Source: a virus
Length of the DNA: 23,194 bases
Virus record (IMG/VR): IMGVR_UViG_3300032087_003871
Span: 1 to 23,194 of that record
Reading direction: 5' to 3' (one strand)
Shown piece after piece: positions 6,274 through 12,187 of the stretch; position 1 is the first letter of the stretch, and every line of letters starts with the position of its first letter. Under the pieces are notes generated by a model. That model was not told the DNA's origin. It searched no databases and saw only the letters and a list, made by a program, of their open reading frames with translations. The position numbers and the translations under genes are program-made.

Positions 6274-7120
6274 AAAATTGGTGGGAGCAAGTATTCTTCT
6301 TGTTTCTACTGCTGCAACGGCAGAAGAGATCGAAGTGCAGTGGGTAAACCCCACACAAAGTGTAGACAATAGTCCAGTAAGCACACTTTCCGCTTTTACA
6401 CTCTACAAACAAGTAAATGGAACGTTTGAACTCGTAGAAACGGTTCCATATGTTAGTGCACCCCTTACGAGTGCGCTTTTTAATCTTGACTGTGGAGATT
6501 ATGTACTTGCGGGAACTGTGACTGACGCTGAAGGCGATGAATCGGGATTTAGTAATACTGTTACTAGACAGATTGCTTGTCCTCCTCCGCCAGACTCTAT
6601 TCCTCGTCCTCCGATTCTTTTATCGGGAGACAATACGGGTCTGCTCTTTTTCTCTCCAACTACAGTATTCAATGGAAATATTGCAGAAATTCAACTGTAT
6701 GATGGTGCATTGTTCGCTGTTCCGAGTGGTCGTTTTGTAGTTGAATTTACTACAGATGTGATTGGTGGAACGATGTTTTCAAGAGATGAGGGCGGCACTG
6801 CTGAGAGTGGGCACCTAACAATGTCTATAAATGGCCAGGGTCAGGTGAATGTGCGTCATCAAAGTCTTACTGAGTCTCGTGTTATAGCGGGAGGAACTGT
6901 GCTGATTGGACAACCTCATACAGCTGAGTATATCTTTGGACCCACTGGAGCAACTCTGTTGCTTGATGGAATCATAGTGGCTCAGGATAACACTTGGACT
7001 CTCGGAATAGATGGAAACTCTCTTCCGTTTGCCATAGGTGCTTCCCAGGCATCTGTTGCAAATAACACTGACTACAGAAATCCGTTCGATGGGGAACTTA
7101 CGGTAAAATTTTATGAATAG
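6260..7120 (+). CDS. Secreted protein: Fn3-like module plus LamG/concanavalin-like domain
   Basis: 286 residues from the ATG at 6260, chosen because AAGGAG is well placed and the product then starts directly with a signal peptide (MELAKKLVGASILLVSTAATA). Residues ~23-105 resemble the Fn3-like module of the gene at 4529 (VQWVNPTQSVDNSPVSTL, YVLAGTVTDAEGDESGFSNT). After a Pro-rich linker, residues ~140-286 look like a LamG/concanavalin A-like jelly roll (FVVEFTTDVIGGTMFSRDE, LLLDGIIVAQDNTW, PFDGELTVKFYE). Such domains bind glycans. Export out of the cytoplasm by the infected cell is implied; the purpose is unknown (surface modification, superinfection exclusion or virion decoration are options). 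Confidence 0.7.
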   Translation: MELAKKLVGASILLVSTAATAEEIEVQWVNPTQSVDNSPVSTLSAFTLYKQVNGTFELVETVPYVSAPLTSALFNLDCGDYVLAGTVTDAEGDESGFSNTVTRQIACPPPPDSIPRPPILLSGDNTGLLFFSPTTVFNGNIAEIQLYDGALFAVPSGRFVVEFTTDVIGGTMFSRDEGGTAESGHLTMSINGQGQVNVRHQSLTESRVIAGGTVLIGQPHTAEYIFGPTGATLLLDGIIVAQDNTWTLGIDGNSLPFAIGASQASVANNTDYRNPFDGELTVKFYE

Positions 7121-7805
7121 AAGAAATTATGTAAAAGCAGCTATAGCTTTTTGGAAGCTTCTCCGTAACAATGAAGATACTTCTCAAGTTTTTACTTTTA
7201 TAACTGCACTTACTCTAGAATCTGATTATGATGAATGTACAAAGGAGTTTATTAAAACAGATTTTGGCAGGCAAATAATTTACAACAACTTAAACGTTTT
7301 GGATAGGGTTGCAGATGTTGAGTATTTGAAAACTTTGCCTAAAAATAGTCTTGGAAATAAATACCTTGAATTTTGTGGTGACTCAATAACCACGAATAAC
7401 TTGAAAAAGGTAAGTATTGAAGCAAGCCCAAAAGGCATGAGCAACTGGCCAAGAGAAAGGATAAAACTTGCTATCCAGAGAGTTATTACTCATGATTTTG
7501 TTCATGTTCTTTTAGAGACAGGCACTAATCCTATTGGGGAGGCTTGTACCCTTGCATTCAATGAAGCACAGATAAAACAAAGATACAACGCCTCTTTAAT
7601 ACTTTCCTTCTTTATAGCTCTTAGCGCCATTGGAAAGTTGGGATTAAAAGTATTTCCTATGTGGTGGGAGGCTTACCAAAACGGTAAAAAATGTAAATGG
7701 CTCTGCGCTCAAGACCTTTATCCTTTGTTAGCTTTAGATATAGAGGAGGCTAGAAAAGAGCTAGGGGTTATAATGCTAAAAAGATATGAGGCTGTCTATG
7801 GATGA
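7113..7805 (+). CDS. Coq4-like protein (ubiquinone biosynthesis)
   Basis: 230 residues. HDFVH at 127-131 followed by exactly 11 residues and Glu143 reproduces the HDxxH(x)11E metal-binding signature of the Coq4 family. The flanking pattern also fits: LPKNSLGNKYLEF at ~75-87 and GEACTLAFNEAQ after the motif. Coq4 is needed for coenzyme Q synthesis, where it is linked to removal of the C1 carboxyl group and to organising the Coq complex. In a phage this would be an auxiliary metabolic gene that may support respiration during infection. Starts inside the end of the secreted-protein gene (8-base overlap) and shares its promoter. Function is inferred from motif, not tested. Confidence 0.8.
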   Translation: MNRRNYVKAAIAFWKLLRNNEDTSQVFTFITALTLESDYDECTKEFIKTDFGRQIIYNNLNVLDRVADVEYLKTLPKNSLGNKYLEFCGDSITTNNLKKVSIEASPKGMSNWPRERIKLAIQRVITHDFVHVLLETGTNPIGEACTLAFNEAQIKQRYNASLILSFFIALSAIGKLGLKVFPMWWEAYQNGKKCKWLCAQDLYPLLALDIEEARKELGVIMLKRYEAVYG

Positions 7806-7893
7806 GTTTATCGAGACATTTTTTCGAGTTCTTACTTACTGGATAATCGGAATAATTTTAGTTGGATGTATCGGAGCAATAGGGGCTTTTTAG
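7798..7893 (+). CDS. 31-residue membrane peptide
   Basis: Starts at 7798, overlapping the Coq4-like stop by eight bases (ATGGATGA). Mostly a single hydrophobic span (LTYWIIGIILVGCIGAIGAF) after an acidic N-terminus. The stop codon TAG lies in the terminator hairpin at 7882-7904. It could anchor or accompany the Coq4-like protein at the membrane, but that is speculative. Confidence 0.55.
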   Translation: MDEFIETFFRVLTYWIIGIILVGCIGAIGAF

Positions 7894-7904
7894 CCCCTTT
7901 TTTT
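7882..7904 (+). terminator. Rho-independent terminator
   Basis: GGGGCT (7882-7887), TTTT loop, AGCCCC (7892-7897), then seven T. Ends the operon that began at 5030. The sequence that follows (7899-7935) is repeated at 12122-12158. Confidence 0.9.
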
Positions 7905-7935
7905 CATCCACCTGCTCAAAAACAGTTCTTGACAT
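7899..7935 (+). repeat. 37-bp terminator-promoter linker, copy 1
   Basis: Matches 12122-12158 with a single mismatch (G7914 versus A12137). It spans the T-run, CATCCACCT, CTCAAAAACAG and the -35 box. Part of a dispersed intergenic module. Confidence 0.9.
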
Positions 7936-7957
7936 ACTTTGCTATTTTCTGTATAAT
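7929..7957 (+). promoter_or_regulatory. Sigma70-type promoter of the SF2 ATPase gene
   Basis: TTGACA 7929-7934, 17-base spacer, TATAAT 7952-7957. Transcription should start near 7964. Confidence 0.9.
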
Positions 7958-7964
7958 ATATACC

Positions 7965-7980
7965 ATTGCTACAAAGCAAT
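7965..7980 (+). promoter_or_regulatory. 5'-terminal mRNA hairpin
   Basis: ATTGCT, loop ACAA, AGCAAT: a perfect 6-bp stem right at the predicted 5' end of the transcript. The same hairpin (loop ACAC) begins the RNA at 12189. Likely protects the 5' end or binds a factor. Confidence 0.75.
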
Positions 7981-8011
7981 ATATAAAATTTAAACTAAAG
8001 GAGGATGAATC

Positions 8012-9670
8012 ATGAAAGATTCTCAACCAATTAAAATACTCCGTTTAGGAGCACTACAATCTGGAAAAACTAGCGGGGCTGTGAAAGAGAGTTTCGAAGA
8101 AAGCCAGAAAAATAAAAATCTTATTAATATTTTTATAGCACATAAGACAAATGTGAATAAAGACAATCAAGAATTACATATTGATAAAATCTATAAAAAA
8201 ATAAACTTACTTAAAACAGCTAATTATGTAGCTACCTTCACCGCCCATGTAGAACAGAACTTAGACATGTTCTCCAATGGATACCCAATATGTATATCCT
8301 GTTTGGATCATTATAATCAGCTAGAAGCAGTTCTAACTTTGTGTGCTTTGAAATCGAAGTATGTTTTTGATATTTATATTGATGAATCAGATTCTATGGC
8401 TTTGGGTCATGATCGAAAAAAATCCGATGCAAGAAAAGATAATATAGTAGATTCTTTGATAAGGCAGTCTAGTGTTAGAAGGTTTATCTGCTTGACAGCT
8501 ACTCCTTTTACGGAAATTGCATCAAATTTAGACTGGGATGAGATTGAAAATGTAAAGCCTGGACCTTCATATAAAGCGCTACAAGATTGTAAATTAGAAA
8601 GTATTACTGAATCCGCAATGAAAGAGTTTAATAGAGCGGTAATACCGTTTTCTATAGAAGAAATTATTAAAGAAGAAGCAGCTCTTTCTAATACAGTTAC
8701 TCTTATTTCTACTAAAAAAGGTAATCAGCTTCACTATGGGCAGGCAGAGGCTATATCAAAACTATTGGATGAAAATTGTTTAGTTGCTGTATTAAACTCA
8801 AGTGTTCGTCAAAAATACTTTGTTAAAGGAAAAACAAAATACATTCCCACTAAAAGAAATGGTGAAGGGCAGCTAGAAGAGCTGTTTGAAGTTGCAAAAG
8901 ACTATGATAAGCTTTTTATTATTGGATATGATATGTTAAGTAGAAGTGTAACATTCAAAAAAGGTAAGTTTCAAGAAATTTCTGGTCTACTATTTTCCTC
9001 TTCAGAAGACACTACTTTGGCTTTTATGCTTCAAAGACTCGGAAGACTTTGTGGCTATCAAGATAAGGCCGGAACAATTTTTACAGATAAAGAAATGCAA
9101 ATAGCATCCGGCATGGTCCAATATCCTGAAATGTTAGATATAGCTACCAAATATAAAAAGCATGATGAAAGGACGAAAGTGTTGGTTCAGAAATTCAAAC
9201 AATTTTTTCCCAATGTGTTTGGATCAAAAAATAACGGTATAAAAAGAAAATCTTCTAGTAGGACTCCTTCGTTAAAAGGTAGAACCGAAAGTGAGGCCGA
9301 AAAAATGGAATTTCATATACTTAGTACTCTGAAAAAAATAACTTCAAACGATATACCAGAAGAAGTGCTAAATCAATTAGAAAACGAAGAAAAAGCAGTT
9401 AAGGGCAGTCCTTTATATAATTATATTTTGAAGCAAAATCCACTCTCAAATCGAGTATTAAACGCCTCCCAGGGAAAGGATGATATGGCTCTACCCAATT
9501 CAAACATAGAGGATAATTATCGTGATACTTTATATATGTATGACGGCAATGTACTAAAAATTGTTGTGCAGCCTCATCAGAATATCCGTCCTGATGTGAA
9601 TTTTGCAGTACATAATATTCTTACTGAAAAAGTAGATTGCTACAGCCCTATGGGCAAGCTAAGAATTTGA
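8012..9670 (+). CDS. SF2 helicase/ATPase with Z1-like C-terminal motor half
   Basis: 552 residues, preceded by AAAGGAGG and in its own transcription unit. Motifs in order: Walker A GALQSGKT (13-20), DESD Walker B (124-127), TATPF motif III (162-166), a FIIGYDMLSRSVTF segment (~302-315) and QRLGRLCG motif VI (341-348). The latter two resemble the Z1 domain found in some defence-associated and DNA-processing proteins. There is no recognisable nuclease; the C-terminal ~150 residues are Lys-rich and unassigned. It probably hydrolyses ATP to remodel DNA or RNA. Base composition is much more AT-rich than its neighbours, and the gene is flanked by duplicated intergenic modules, so recent acquisition is likely. 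It could be a replication/recombination helicase or an anti-/superinfection-defence factor. Confidence 0.75.
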   Translation: MKDSQPIKILRLGALQSGKTSGAVKESFEESQKNKNLINIFIAHKTNVNKDNQELHIDKIYKKINLLKTANYVATFTAHVEQNLDMFSNGYPICISCLDHYNQLEAVLTLCALKSKYVFDIYIDESDSMALGHDRKKSDARKDNIVDSLIRQSSVRRFICLTATPFTEIASNLDWDEIENVKPGPSYKALQDCKLESITESAMKEFNRAVIPFSIEEIIKEEAALSNTVTLISTKKGNQLHYGQAEAISKLLDENCLVAVLNSSVRQKYFVKGKTKYIPTKRNGEGQLEELFEVAKDYDKLFIIGYDMLSRSVTFKKGKFQEISGLLFSSSEDTTLAFMLQRLGRLCGYQDKAGTIFTDKEMQIASGMVQYPEMLDIATKYKKHDERTKVLVQKFKQFFPNVFGSKNNGIKRKSSSRTPSLKGRTESEAEKMEFHILSTLKKITSNDIPEEVLNQLENEEKAVKGSPLYNYILKQNPLSNRVLNASQGKDDMALPNSNIEDNYRDTLYMYDGNVLKIVVQPHQNIRPDVNFAVHNILTEKVDCYSPMGKLRI

Positions 9671-9685
9671 TAAAATTATTAGGTG

Positions 9686-9721
9686 TAAAAAATTTTTCAA
9701 ACTACAGAGGGGCTTTTTAGC
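9686..9721 (+). repeat. Degenerate copy of the intergenic terminator module
   Basis: 9686-9713 is identical over 28 bp to 12085-12112. The following GGGGCTTTTTAGC matches the terminator at 7882. The second hairpin arm is broken (GCACTCC instead of GCCCC) and no T-run follows, so termination here is probably weak and some transcription may continue into the next gene. Confidence 0.8.
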
Positions 9722-9742
9722 ACTCCTATGAAAAAATAATTC

Positions 9743-9771
9743 TTGACATTTTTAGGCAAATGCCCTATAAT
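9743..9771 (+). promoter_or_regulatory. Sigma70-type promoter of the Ala-rich array operon
   Basis: TTGACA 9743-9748, 17-base spacer, TATAAT 9766-9771. The upstream AAAAAATAATTC and downstream ATTTTT match promoters at 2355 and 21002. Drives 9798-12076. Confidence 0.9.
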
Positions 9772-9797
9772 ATACACAAATCAAAGGAGAAACAATT

Positions 9798-10238
9798 ATG
9801 TGGGAAAAATACATCGAAACCCTTCCTCAACTAAAAGCTGGAGCGCACGAACAAGGAGCCGGTAGTCTCTGTGCTATGGAGATGGTTGCTTTTATGGAGC
9901 GACTGCCTCACAGCGATACTCCAGAGTGCACTTGTCCGGTTTTGGCAAGCTATGTTCGCACTCTGAACGATAACATGACTGATGAGGCTCGTCAGAAGCT
10001 TTTGCCGGTTCTTCCAATGTTAGTCGGAACTGTGAATGATGACCTGGTTTTGGCTCGTGCTGAGTTTTTTGCTCAGGCTGCAAAGGAGCGTTTCGTGCCG
10101 ATGGTGGGTCGACCTTCTGACGAAGTGTGGGACGAGGCTGTTACTGTGCTTGTGGAGGCGATTGAGTTGGACGCGGAACGCGTCGTGGCCCAGTGGCAGG
10201 CGTCTACAGCAGAACAACTGATTAGAGAGTTTTCGTAA
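9798..10238 (+). CDS. Conserved CAME/PHSD/CTCP/LND-domain protein heading the Ala-rich array
   Basis: 146 residues, AAGGAG eight bases before the ATG. Residues ~15-80 carry AGAHEQGAGSLCAMEMVAF, then PHSDTPECTCPVLASYVRTL and LNDNMTDEARQKLLP, with conserved-looking Cys25, Met27-Glu28, His38-Ser39-Asp40, Cys44, Cys46 and Leu-Asn-Asp at 56-58. I recall bacterial and phage proteins with this same block followed, in the same polypeptide, by Ala/Trp/Arg-rich repeats, sometimes labelled putative immunity proteins. Here the repeat part is split off into ten separate ORFs. The Cys/His/Asp pattern could bind metal. Function unknown. Stop overlaps the first array ORF as TAATG. Confidence 0.75.
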   Translation: MWEKYIETLPQLKAGAHEQGAGSLCAMEMVAFMERLPHSDTPECTCPVLASYVRTLNDNMTDEARQKLLPVLPMLVGTVNDDLVLARAEFFAQAAKERFVPMVGRPSDEVWDEAVTVLVEAIELDAERVVAQWQASTAEQLIREFS

Positions 10239-10411
10239 TGACTAAGGCTGCTGCTTGGGCTGCTTGGGCTGCTGCTAGGAATGCTGCTTGGTATGCTGCT
10301 AGGGATGCTGCTAGGGATGCTGCTTGGTCTGCTAAGTATGCTGCTAAGGCTGCTGCTTATGCTGCTAAGGCTGCTGCTAAGGCTGCTGCTGAGGAGTTGA
10401 ATAATGTTTGA
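10238..10411 (+). CDS. Ala-rich array ORF 1
   Basis: 57 residues. TAATG couples it to the leader gene. Begins MTKAAAWAAWAAARNAAW; the variable residues between Ala pairs are mainly Trp, Tyr, Lys, Arg and Asp, so it is net basic. It ends with the family tail EELNNV. Likely a single long helix. It is the only unit that lacks the MFD start because it follows the conserved-domain gene. No signal peptide. Confidence 0.75.
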   Translation: MTKAAAWAAWAAARNAAWYAARDAARDAAWSAKYAAKAAAYAAKAAAKAAAEELNNV

Positions 10412-10616
10412 TGAGGCTGCTTGGGCTGCTTGGGCTGCTGAGGCTGCTGAGTGTGCTGCTGAGTGTGCTGCTGAGGCTGCTGATGATGCTGCTGCTTGGG
10501 CTGATGAGTGGGCTGCTTGGGCTGATGAGTGGGCTGCTTGGGCTGATGAGTATGCTGCTTGGGCTGATGAGTATGCTGCTTGGTGGGCTGCTTCTAAGGA
10601 GTTGAAAAATGTTTGA
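10404..10616 (+). CDS. Ala-rich array ORF 2 (acidic, W-A-D-E heptads)
   Basis: 70 residues. Unlike ORF 1 it is strongly acidic and contains four regular seven-residue repeats AAWADEW or AAWADEY (~33-60). That spacing could make a coiled or stacked helix. Starts MFDEAAWAAW and ends KELKNV. Trp and Tyr are unusually dense. The opposite charge to ORFs 1 and 3 suggests that array members could pair. Confidence 0.75.
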   Translation: MFDEAAWAAWAAEAAECAAECAAEAADDAAAWADEWAAWADEWAAWADEYAAWADEYAAWWAASKELKNV

Positions 10617-10764
10617 TGCTAGGGATGCTTCTGCTAAGGCTGCTGCTAGGTCTGCTACTTGGGCTGCTATGTATGCTATGTATCCTGCTAAGGCTGCTAA
10701 GGCTGCTGCTGCTAATGCTGCTGAGGCTGCTGCTTGGTCTGCTAAGGCGTTGAATAATGTTTGA
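10609..10764 (+). CDS. Ala-rich array ORF 3
   Basis: 51 residues, MFDARDASAKAAARSATWAA then a short MYAMYPAK break with the only Pro of the array. The tail is KALNNV, and the ribosome-binding site it encodes for the next unit is degraded to AAGGCG, so ORF 4 may depend more on coupling. Its KAAARSATWAA block recurs in ORF 6. Confidence 0.7.
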   Translation: MFDARDASAKAAARSATWAAMYAMYPAKAAKAAAANAAEAAAWSAKALNNV

Positions 10765-10906
10765 TGAGGCTGCTGCTCAGGCTGCTGCTCAGGCTGCTTG
10801 GGCTGCTGCTTTTGCTGCTAAGTATGCTGCTAGTGGTGCTGCTTATGCTGCTGGGTTTGCTGCTAAGGCTGCTAAGGCTGCTGCTAAGGAGTTGAATAAT
10901 GTTTGA
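10757..10906 (+). CDS. Ala-rich array ORF 4
   Basis: 49 residues, the shortest unit. Starts MFDEAAAQAAAQAAWAAAF and includes a Gly/Ser-containing middle (YAASGAAYAAGF). Few charged residues except a Lys-rich end and tail KELNNV. Some Phe and Tyr at the variable positions. Confidence 0.7.
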   Translation: MFDEAAAQAAAQAAWAAAFAAKYAASGAAYAAGFAAKAAKAAAKELNNV

Positions 10907-11051
10907 TGCTGCTAAGTGTGCTGATTGGGCTGCTGCTTGGGCTGCTAGGGCTGCTAGGGAGGCTAAGTGTGCTGATAGGGCTGCTGCTGCTAAGGCTGCT
11001 GATGCTGCTGCTTGGTCTGCTAAGGCTGCTAAGGAGTTGAATAATGTTTGA
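10899..11051 (+). CDS. Ala-rich array ORF 5 (two Cys)
   Basis: 50 residues. MFDAAKCADWAAAWAARAAR, then EAKCADRAAAA; the AKCAD motif occurs twice 16 residues apart, giving two Cys that could bond or bind metal. Net basic. Tail KELNNV encodes AAGGAG for ORF 6. Confidence 0.7.
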   Translation: MFDAAKCADWAAAWAARAAREAKCADRAAAAKAADAAAWSAKAAKELNNV

Positions 11052-11412
11052 TGAGGCTGCTGCTCAGGCTGCTGAGGCTGCTGATATGGCGGCTGATAGG
11101 GCTGCTGAGGCTGCTGCTTGGGCTGCTGCTTGGGCTGCTAGGGATGCTAGGGATGATTCTGGTAAGGCTGCTGCTAGGTCTGCTACTTGGGCTGCTGAGG
11201 CTGCTGCTAAGAAGTTGAAAGCTGCTAAGGCTGCTGCTAAGAAGTTGAAAGCTGCTAAGGCTGCTGCTAGGTCTTCTACTTGGGCTGCTATTTGGGCTGC
11301 TGAGGCTGCTGCTTGGGCTGCTAGGGATGCTTATGCTGCTGCTGTTGATGCTGCAAAGGATGCTGCTACTTGGGCTGCTAAGGCTGCTGCTGAGGAGTTG
11401 AAAAATGTTTGA
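11044..11412 (+). CDS. Ala-rich array ORF 6, longest unit, probable fusion
   Basis: 122 residues, about twice the usual size. It contains two internal KKLK sequences (56-59 and 66-69) encoded by AAGAAGTTGAAAGCT, which look like decayed junction tails in which the stop and restart were lost. The block KAAARSATWAA (41-51) and KAAARSSTWAA (72-82) repeats within it and in ORF 3. Ends EELKNV. Confidence 0.75.
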   Translation: MFDEAAAQAAEAADMAADRAAEAAAWAAAWAARDARDDSGKAAARSATWAAEAAAKKLKAAKAAAKKLKAAKAAARSSTWAAIWAAEAAAWAARDAYAAAVDAAKDAATWAAKAAAEELKNV

Positions 11413-11563
11413 TGAGGCTGCTCGGGCTGCTGAGTATGCTGCTTATGCTGCTGCTTGGGCTGCTGCTGAGGCTGCTTGGGGTGCTTCTGCTAAGGCTGCT
11501 TGGGCTGCTGATAAGGCTGCTGAGTATGCTGATAAGGCTGCTAAGGAGTTGAATAATGTTTGA
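11405..11563 (+). CDS. Ala-rich array ORF 7
   Basis: 52 residues, MFDEAARAAEYAAYAAAWAA, with WGASAKAAWAA and EYADKAA blocks shared with ORF 8, its closest relative, indicating recent tandem duplication. Tail KELNNV. Confidence 0.7.
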   Translation: MFDEAARAAEYAAYAAAWAAAEAAWGASAKAAWAADKAAEYADKAAKELNNV

Positions 11564-11717
11564 TGCTGCTGCTGCTGAGTACGCTGCTTATGCTGCTGCT
11601 TGGGCTGCTGCTGATGCTGCTTGGGGTGCTTCTGATAAGGCTGCTTGGGCTGCTAATTATGCTGATAAGGCTGCTGAGTATGCTGATAAGGCTGCTGAGG
11701 AGTTGAATAATGTTTGA
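11556..11717 (+). CDS. Ala-rich array ORF 8
   Basis: 53 residues, near-duplicate of ORF 7: WGASDKAAWAANYADKAA and EYADKAA. The two differ mainly at variable positions (AEAAW versus ADAAW). Has one TAC codon where others use TAT. Tail EELNNV. Confidence 0.7.
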   Translation: MFDAAAAEYAAYAAAWAAADAAWGASDKAAWAANYADKAAEYADKAAEELNNV

Positions 11718-11877
11718 TGCTGCTGATGAGGCTGCTGCTGCTGCTGAGTATGCTGCTCAGGCTGCTAAGTATGCTGCTAGAGGTATTGATGAGGGTGCTG
11801 ATGAGGCTGCTGAGTATGCTGCTGAGTATGCTGCTGAGCATGCTGCTTGGGCTGCTAAGGAGTTGAAAAATGAGTAA
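11710..11877 (+). CDS. Ala-rich array ORF 9
   Basis: 55 residues, acidic, MFDAADEAAAAAEYAAQ, with a non-repeat interruption ARGIDEGADEAA and then three EYAA/EHAA units. It ends KELKNE and TAA instead of NNV and TGA, changing the junction to ATGAGTAA. Confidence 0.7.
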   Translation: MFDAADEAAAAAEYAAQAAKYAARGIDEGADEAAEYAAEYAAEHAAWAAKELKNE

Positions 11878-12076
11878 TGCTGCTATTTGGGCTGCTTGGG
11901 CTGCTGAGTATGCTGCTGAGGCTGCTGATGATGATGCTGTTGCTGCTTGGGCTGCTATGTATGCTGCTTGGGCTGCTGAGTATGCTGCTGAGGATGCTGC
12001 TTGGGAGGCTGCTGAGGCTGCTGATATGGCTGCTGGGTGTGCTGCTTGGGCTGCTGAGGAGTTGAATAAAAAATAG
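11870..12076 (+). CDS. Ala-rich array ORF 10 (last unit)
   Basis: 68 residues starting MSNAAIWAAWAAEYAAEAA, acidic, with several WAAEYAAE units and one Cys. The tail has changed to EELNKK because no further unit follows. Terminator begins 31 bases after the stop. Confidence 0.75.
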   Translation: MSNAAIWAAWAAEYAAEAADDDAVAAWAAMYAAWAAEYAAEDAAWEAAEAADMAAGCAAWAAEELNKK

Positions 12077-12084
12077 AGTGGGGT

Positions 12085-12127
12085 TAAAAAATTTTTCAAA
12101 CTACAGAGGGGCGTCAGCCCCTTTTTT
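12085..12127 (+). terminator. Rho-independent terminator of the array operon (with 28-bp repeat)
   Basis: GGGGC (12108-12112), GTCA loop, GCCCC (12117-12121), then six T. Positions 12085-12112 repeat 9686-9713 exactly. Confidence 0.9.
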
Positions 12128-12158
12128 CATCCACCTACTCAAAAACAGTTCTTGACAT
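12122..12158 (+). repeat. 37-bp terminator-promoter linker, copy 2
   Basis: One mismatch against 7899-7935. Joins the array terminator to the promoter of the gene-free transcript. Confidence 0.9.
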
Positions 12159-12181
12159 CATGGTAATCGTCATGCTATAAT
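12152..12181 (+). promoter_or_regulatory. Sigma70-type promoter of the putative ncRNA
   Basis: TTGACA 12152-12157, 18-base spacer, TATAAT 12176-12181. Predicted start near 12188, directly before the hairpin ATTGCT/AGCAAT. Confidence 0.85.
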
Positions 12182-12187
12182 ATATAA

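Larger units (their letters stand above)
10238..12076 (+). repeat. GCTGCT-rich array of ten coupled Ala-rich ORFs
   Basis: About 1.84 kb built from nine-base units GCTGCTNNN, with Ala encoded almost only by GCT and the variable codon nearly always ending in G or T. Ten ORFs follow head to tail, each overlapping the next by eight bases (ATGTTTGA, in the last junction ATGAGTAA). Each junction has AAGGAG or GAGGAG seven bases before the ATG, except one AAGGCG. The ORFs are listed singly below. Confidence 0.95.

Noticed and set aside
10408-10605. Leu-rich frame inside the Ala-rich array
   Set aside because: CTGCTG read in the +1 frame gives Leu runs; it lacks the junction signals that link the Ala frames.
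10238-12076. Type I antifreeze-like protein
   Set aside because: High Ala content fits, but there is no regular Thr spacing of 11 residues and many Trp/Glu/Asp are present.
10238-12076. Diversity-generating retroelement target
   Set aside because: No reverse transcriptase or template repeat is in the window and the variation is not adenine-specific.
11653-12099. Ser/Ala-rich minus-strand ORF across the array
   Set aside because: Shadow of the GCTGCT repeats on the other strand.
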